Source: JBBAFB01 sp041655595 (GTDB lineage: Bacteria; Bacillota; DULZ01). From it: a DNA stretch of 18,161 bases. Positions 15,177 through 18,161 of this stretch are shown here, piece by piece. The first letter of the stretch is position 1, and each line of letters starts with the position of its first letter. Where the stretch lies: the NCBI GenBank assembly GCA_041655595.1, contig JBBAFB010000027.1:1-18161 (forward strand), read 5' to 3'. A program made the position numbers and the translations under genes. The notes beneath the pieces were generated by a model. It made no database searches, was not told the origin of the DNA, and saw only the letters and a program-made list of their open reading frames with translations.

Positions 15177-15575
15177 ATGCAATACAAAACCAGAATGACA
15201 AAACAAAAAAAGGTGATCATGGATTTATTGGAGGGCACTGATATCCACCCTACAGCAGATTGGGTATATGAAGAGGCAAGAAAAATACTGCCGGATATCA
15301 GTTTAGGTACCGTTTATCGTAACCTTCGGGTTTTAACTGAAACAGGTATTATTCAGGAGTTAAATTACGGCAGCACCTATAGCCGTTATGATGGCAACCC
15401 GGATCCCCATTATCACTTTATTTGCAAGGTCTGTGGCAGAGTCTTGGACGTGCCGATAGAAATATGGGAAAGCCTAAATGAAGAAGTAGAAGATGCCACC
15501 GGCTGGATAGTAGAGCAGCATCGGCTGGAATTCTCCGGCGTGTGTACCGTTTGCAAAAACAAAACGATGAGTTAA
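15177..15575 (+). CDS. perR: Fur-family regulator, PerR-like
   Basis: This is a 132-residue metal-dependent repressor. The N-terminal winged helix includes HPTADWVYEEAR and the recognition helix segment SLGTVYRNLRVL (42-53). The regulatory metal site includes H24, D72 (SRYDGNP), H78 and H80 (HYH) and D91. D72 is the position where PerR has Asp and Fur usually has Glu, which favours PerR. Two CxxC pairs, C83/C86 and C123/C126, form the structural zinc site. PerR senses peroxide by metal-catalysed histidine oxidation and controls oxidative-stress genes. AGGTGAT precedes the ATG. No rubrerythrin or catalase gene is adjacent. The PerR label is likely but not proved. Confidence 0.85.
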   Translation: MQYKTRMTKQKKVIMDLLEGTDIHPTADWVYEEARKILPDISLGTVYRNLRVLTETGIIQELNYGSTYSRYDGNPDPHYHFICKVCGRVLDVPIEIWESLNEEVEDATGWIVEQHRLEFSGVCTVCKNKTMS

Positions 15576-15599
15576 GCCCGGTTATGTTCGAGCGGGTTT
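15574..15599 (+). terminator. Weak intrinsic terminator after the perR-like gene
   Basis: AAGCCCG (15574-15580) pairs with CGGGTTT (15593-15599), one G-U included, around a 12-nt loop, followed by a short A/T stretch rather than a full T-run. It overlaps the stop codon. Confidence 0.4.
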
Positions 15600-15682
15600 A
15601 TTGATGATTTGGGTAAAATTGGAGCCGAAATATTTGTTTTACGGGACAGACTATAGATAAGAACCCTCGAAGGTGGTTATCT

Positions 15683-15835
15683 ATGGCTAAGATAGGTGAA
15701 ATTGCCAATTGTAATCAATGCGGAAAAACTTTTAGCAAGCAAAAATTATTGCAGGTTGATGAATTATGGAGCACCAGTTATTTTTGTAAGGAATGTTATC
15801 AAAAACACCAACGCTCAATGTGGGGCTTTTGGTAG
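15683..15835 (+). CDS. 50-residue zinc-ribbon-like protein of unknown function
   Basis: A short frame from ATG 15683 to TAG 15833-15835 encodes 50 residues. It has two cysteine pairs, C10-x2-C13 (NCNQCGKTF) and C35-x2-C38 (FCKECYQKH), that fit a zinc ribbon, and an aromatic tail MWGFW. AGGTGG (15671-15676) lies 6 nt before the ATG, and a good terminator begins 7 nt after the stop, so it looks like a real one-gene unit. I do not recognise the family. Nucleic-acid or protein binding is possible for so small a ribbon. It lies just behind the perR-like gene and could be transcribed with it if the weak terminator there is read through. Confidence 0.65.
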   Translation: MAKIGEIANCNQCGKTFSKQKLLQVDELWSTSYFCKECYQKHQRSMWGFW

Positions 15836-15842
15836 CATCTTT

Positions 15843-15867
15843 AAAAAGCCCACAGGGGCTTTTTTTC
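15843..15867 (+). terminator. Intrinsic terminator after the zinc-ribbon ORF
   Basis: AAAAAGCCC (15843-15851) pairs with GGGCTTTTT (15856-15864) around the tetraloop ACAG, followed by more T residues. Confidence 0.88.
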
Positions 15868-15905
15868 TTGCCGTCACCCATTTTATGTTTAACCCTTTTG
15901 TTTTA

Positions 15906-15934
15906 TTGACAAGTTAGTGTGGGTGTAATATCAT
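15906..15934 (+). promoter_or_regulatory. Sigma-A promoter of the TPR-protein gene
   Basis: TTGACA (15906-15911) is followed after 17 nt by TATCAT (15929-15934). The start of transcription would be near 15941. This places the in-frame GTG at 15919 and the ATG at 15940 before or at the RNA start, and so supports the GTG at 15970 as the start codon. Confidence 0.65.
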
Positions 15935-15969
15935 CAATTATGAAAAGGAGTAAAGAGAGGGGATCGCCG

Positions 15970-16587
15970 GTGATTACACGAACTATTAGAAATAAAAAAC
16001 AAGCGTTTAAAATACCTATGATTATTTTTACAGTGCTTTTGTCTATTAGTTTGGTTGGTTTTTTTGCATACAGCCCTTTGCAAATTGATAGCCCGCAAAA
16101 TCCTAGCTATGTGACCGAGGCTCAAAGAATGATAGAACAAATTAATCGGTTAGAACAAGGTGTCAAGGCTGATCCGGGAAATGTTAATCTGTTAATCAGC
16201 TTGGGGAATCATTTTTATGACCTCAGCATGTTTTATGCTGCTTACGGTGATTTGGAAAAGGCAACAAGATATATTGAGGAATCAACAAAGCCTTATTCGC
16301 AGGCCCTGGAAATAAATGATAATCTAGTGGATGTACGGGTAGATTTGGCCACGGCCTTCTTTTACGCGGGGGAAAACGATTTGGCTGAGGAGCAGTTTAA
16401 GCAAGCAGTAGCCCATGATCCCACCTTTATCAATGGCCTGGTTAATTATGGTGTTTTTCTTTATAGTGTTAGGGAAGATAAAAATGCTGCCCTGGAACAA
16501 TGGGAAGCGGCCTTAAAGCTGGATCCCGATCCACTAATAGCCTCAAGCATTGAGGAAATGATAACTCGGGTTTCAGGAGAAGATTAA
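15970..16587 (+). CDS. Membrane-anchored tetratricopeptide-repeat protein
   Basis: This 205-residue protein has a basic N-terminus (RTIRNKKQAFK), one membrane segment (about 14-34) and then a chain of helical TPR units from about 71 to 185. The TPR landmarks include NLLISLGNHFYDLSMF, AYGDLEKATRYIEESTKPY, DLATAFFYAGENDLAEEQF and GVFLYSVREDKNAALEQWE. The repeat domain would face outside, by analogy with signal-anchor proteins. Partner and function are unknown. The start is chosen at GTG 15970 because AGAGAGGGG lies about 7 nt upstream and the promoter lies just before. Longer versions starting at 15940 or 15919 are possible but have no good ribosome site. Confidence 0.8.
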   Translation: MITRTIRNKKQAFKIPMIIFTVLLSISLVGFFAYSPLQIDSPQNPSYVTEAQRMIEQINRLEQGVKADPGNVNLLISLGNHFYDLSMFYAAYGDLEKATRYIEESTKPYSQALEINDNLVDVRVDLATAFFYAGENDLAEEQFKQAVAHDPTFINGLVNYGVFLYSVREDKNAALEQWEAALKLDPDPLIASSIEEMITRVSGED

Positions 16588-16633
16588 TAAAAGAATTAAG
16601 TTTTAGATTTAGATTTAGAATAGGAAGGTATTT

Positions 16634-17209
16634 ATGGGGGATCTTATAACCACAATGGTTGATTTGGTATCCGGCTTGCCCAGGCTTTGGGCAATTTTTC
16701 TTTTGGCAATGTTTCCGATAATTGAATTGAGGGGTGCTATTCCTTTGGCAATTGCCTGGAATTTACCTCCTCTCAGTTCTTTTTGGGTTGCCGCGTTAGG
16801 AAACATAATTCCTATTTTCCCCTTACTTTATTTTTTAGAGCCGGTTTCACTCTGGCTGGGAAGGCAATTTAATTTTTTTAAAAACTTTTTTGAATGGGTC
16901 TTCGCAAGAGGAAGAAGGCATAAAGGTAAAATAGAAAGGTATGGTTATTGGGGGTTGGCGTTGTTTGTGGCTATTCCAATTCCGGGGACAGGGGTTTGGG
17001 TTGGTAGTGTGATCGCATTTTTATTGGGGCTTAGCGCCATACCTTCTTTTCTGGCCATGACCCTTGGTGTGGTTGTTGCCGGTTTTATTATGATGGCATT
17101 GAGCTTAGGTGTTGTTCAGCTCATAACCGGTCAGGGTTTACTCTGGACCATAGTGGTACTTTTACTATTTAGCTCAATCATTATTTTTCGAAAAAATAAA
17201 AACAAATAA
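16634..17209 (+). CDS. Small multidrug-export family (COG2426) membrane protein
   Basis: This 191-residue membrane protein has about five hydrophobic segments. The motifs FPIIELRGAIPLAIAW (27-42) and FVAIPIPGTGVWVGSVIAFLLG (111-132) are typical of the Sm_multidrug_ex family (PF06695, COG2426). A positively charged loop, ARGRRHKGKIERYG, lies between them and is probably cytoplasmic. The transport role in the family name rests on little evidence, so the substrate is unknown; the conserved proline-glycine motifs suggest a re-entrant segment. AGGAAGGT stands before the ATG. The gene follows the TPR gene by 46 nt with no terminator between, so the two may be co-transcribed. The gap carries (TTTAGA)x3 at 16602-16619. 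Confidence 0.82.
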   Translation: MGDLITTMVDLVSGLPRLWAIFLLAMFPIIELRGAIPLAIAWNLPPLSSFWVAALGNIIPIFPLLYFLEPVSLWLGRQFNFFKNFFEWVFARGRRHKGKIERYGYWGLALFVAIPIPGTGVWVGSVIAFLLGLSAIPSFLAMTLGVVVAGFIMMALSLGVVQLITGQGLLWTIVVLLLFSSIIIFRKNKNK

Positions 17210-17220
17210 AATAATTTTTA

Positions 17221-17255
17221 AATCCTGCAAAAACCTTGCAGGATTTTTTGTTTTT
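17221..17255 (+). terminator. Intrinsic terminator before mraZ
   Basis: A perfect 10-bp stem AATCCTGCAA (17221-17230) and TTGCAGGATT (17236-17245) around a 5-nt loop is followed by TTTTGTTTTT. It separates the membrane-protein gene from the division and cell-wall cluster. Confidence 0.93.
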
Positions 17256-17261
17256 GTCACG

Positions 17262-17301
17262 AAAGTAGGTTAAAGTGGAGTAAAGTGGGGATTAGTGGGG
17301 A
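17262..17301 (+). promoter_or_regulatory. MraZ operator: four 10-bp direct repeats
   Basis: Four head-to-tail 10-nt units lie directly before mraZ: AAAGTAGGTT (17262), AAAGTGGAGT (17272), AAAGTGGGGA (17282) and TTAGTGGGGA (17292), with a fifth partial AGTG at 17302. The shared core is AGTGG (AGTAG in the first unit), repeated once per DNA turn. This is the layout of known MraZ boxes: TGGGN repeats with 5-nt spacers in E. coli, AAAGTG repeats in mycoplasmas. It suggests that MraZ controls its own operon. I could not place a convincing promoter. Confidence 0.8.
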
Positions 17302-17326
17302 AGTGCCATTGAGGCGGTGAGTTTGC

Positions 17327-17758
17327 ATGTTTATGGGTGAGTACCAACATAGTGTTGATGAAAAGGGCAGGGTTAGCATACCTGTTCGTTTTCGCGATGG
17401 CCTGGGTGAGAAATTTATTGCTACTAAAGGCTTGGATAACTCCCTATTTGTGTACCCCATGGAGGAGTGGATGCTGCTCGAGCAAAAACTGAAAAACTTG
17501 TCTTTTGCTAAAGCTGATGCTCGCGCTTTTTCCCGTTTTTTCTTTGCAGGTGCGGTTGAATGTGAGTTGGATAAGCAGGGACGTATTCTTTTGCCTCAGG
17601 TTTTAAGGGAACATGCCAAAATTATAAAAGATGCCACAATTATCGGGGTATCTGCCAGGGTAGAGATTTGGGCCAAAGAAGTTTGGGAAGAATATAATCT
17701 GAAAGCCGCTGCTGATTACGAGACAATTGCGGAGAAATTGGTTGATCTGGAGTTATAA
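17327..17758 (+). CDS. mraZ: Transcriptional regulator MraZ
   Basis: The 143-residue protein is a normal MraZ with two AbrB-like (SpoVT) repeats. The first is at MGEYQHSVDEKGRVSIPVRFRD (3-24). The second, near residue 75, is ECELDKQGRILLPQVLREHA. Both keep the D-x-K/Q-G-R signature. MraZ forms rings, binds direct repeats before the dcw (division and cell wall) cluster and usually represses it. The operator at 17262-17301 matches this. GAGGCGGTGAG stands before ATG 17327; an in-frame ATG at residue 3 is a less likely start. rsmH follows after 13 nt, as is usual in Firmicutes. Confidence 0.95.
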   Translation: MFMGEYQHSVDEKGRVSIPVRFRDGLGEKFIATKGLDNSLFVYPMEEWMLLEQKLKNLSFAKADARAFSRFFFAGAVECELDKQGRILLPQVLREHAKIIKDATIIGVSARVEIWAKEVWEEYNLKAAADYETIAEKLVDLEL

Positions 17759-17771
17759 CTAGGAGGGCCTT

Positions 17772-18161
17772 ATGGAATTTTTACATATCCCTGTGATGCT
17801 TGAGGAGGTTTTATGCTATTTAAAACCAGCCGAAGGGAAAATTATCATTGATGGTACCCTTGGGGCAGCAGGCCATAGTAAAGCAATATTACCTCGTTTA
17901 GGGGAGAAGGGGTTGCTGATAGGTATTGATCAGGATGAAGCTGCTGTTGGGGTGGCTACAAAACACCTTTCCTCCGTCGGCACTAACTACCAAGTTTTTC
18001 AAAGCAATTACCAGGAATTTGACCGTTGTTTAAAAGCTTTAGGTATCGAAAAGGTAGACGGATTTTTATTGGACTTAGGTGTATCCTCTTTTCAATTGGA
18101 TACCAAGGATAGAGGCTTTAGTTTTCAGCAAGACGCGCAGTTGGATATGAGAATGAACAGG
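17772..18161 (+). CDS. rsmH: 16S rRNA (cytosine-1402-N4) methyltransferase RsmH, N-terminal part (3' end outside window)
   Basis: The first 130 residues of RsmH (MraW) are present; the full protein is usually about 310. The N-terminus HIPVMLEEVL and the SAM-binding motif DGTLGAAGHS are clear, followed by LLIGIDQDEAA and the family motif DGFLLDLGVSSFQLD. Near the window edge DRGFSF and LDMRMN match the conserved RsmH segment. The family usually has GGAGH in the SAM loop, and here one Gly is Ala (GAAGH). RsmH methylates C1402 of 16S rRNA at the ribosomal P site. AGGAGGG lies before the ATG, 13 nt after mraZ. Confidence 0.95.
   Translation, partial: MEFLHIPVMLEEVLCYLKPAEGKIIIDGTLGAAGHSKAILPRLGEKGLLIGIDQDEAAVGVATKHLSSVGTNYQVFQSNYQEFDRCLKALGIEKVDGFLLDLGVSSFQLDTKDRGFSFQQDAQLDMRMNR

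Noticed and set aside
15696..15917. 73-residue frame overlapping the zinc-ribbon gene.
   Set aside because: It is in a different frame, runs through the terminator at 15843-15867 and lacks a ribosome site.
16602..16619. (TTTAGA)x3 tandem repeat as a regulatory element.
   Set aside because: It is three short A/T-rich units in an intergenic gap with no known parallel; chance or replication slippage is enough.
1..18161. Mobile element, CRISPR array, tRNA or rRNA.
   Set aside because: No transposase or integrase frame, spaced repeats, cloverleaf or rRNA-like segment was found on either strand.

Overview
The window looks like chromosome from a low-GC, endospore-forming, flagellated anaerobe of the Firmicutes, most like the sulfate-reducing or syntrophic Peptococcaceae (Desulfotomaculum/Desulforamulus type). 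The reasons are a CheC/CheD/FliY-type chemotaxis set, an SspF-like spore protein, strong AGGAGG ribosome sites, a PerR-like regulator, the mraZ-rsmH start of a cell-wall/division cluster, and an hdr-flx redox operon typical of strict anaerobes. The genus is inference. No rRNA, tRNA, CRISPR array, insertion sequence or phage gene was seen.

Layout. (1) 1-4241, plus strand: end of a chemotaxis/flagellar-switch operon, cheD (partial)-cheR-cheC-cheY-fliM-fliY. (2) 4377-5681: a stand-alone methyl-accepting chemotaxis protein with almost no external sensor region, closed by a terminator. (3) 5733-6900, minus strand: an sspF-like spore protein gene and a Na/Pi-cotransporter family gene. (4) 7103-13716, plus strand: a tightly overlapping seven-gene operon, hdrC-hdrB-hdrA-mvhD/flxD-flxC-flxB-flxA, with a candidate promoter and leader in front and a strong terminator behind. 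(5) 13795-17209: PHP-family phosphatase, YlbF/YheA-family protein, PerR-like regulator, a 50-residue zinc-ribbon-like protein, a membrane-anchored TPR protein and a small multidrug-export family membrane protein. (6) 17262-18161: mraZ with a four-copy MraZ-box operator, then the first part of rsmH.

The main point of interest is the hdr-flx operon. Both hdrA and mvhD are interrupted by an in-frame UGA exactly where the families carry a conserved cysteine, and reading continues with full family similarity after it. Each UGA is followed at bacterial SECIS distance (26 and 20 nt from the UGA to the apical loop) by a hairpin with a 3-nt loop that has G at its first or second position. I therefore read both as selenoproteins: HdrA of 660 residues with Sec194, and MvhD/FlxD of 146 residues with Sec74. 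FlxA (FAD/NAD(P)H and 2Fe-2S), FlxB and FlxC (4Fe-4S) and the selenoprotein MvhD would pass electrons from a pyridine nucleotide to HdrA's flavin. That flavin would split them between ferredoxin and a disulfide substrate at HdrB/HdrC. The chemistry is inferred from the known FlxABCD-HdrABC family.
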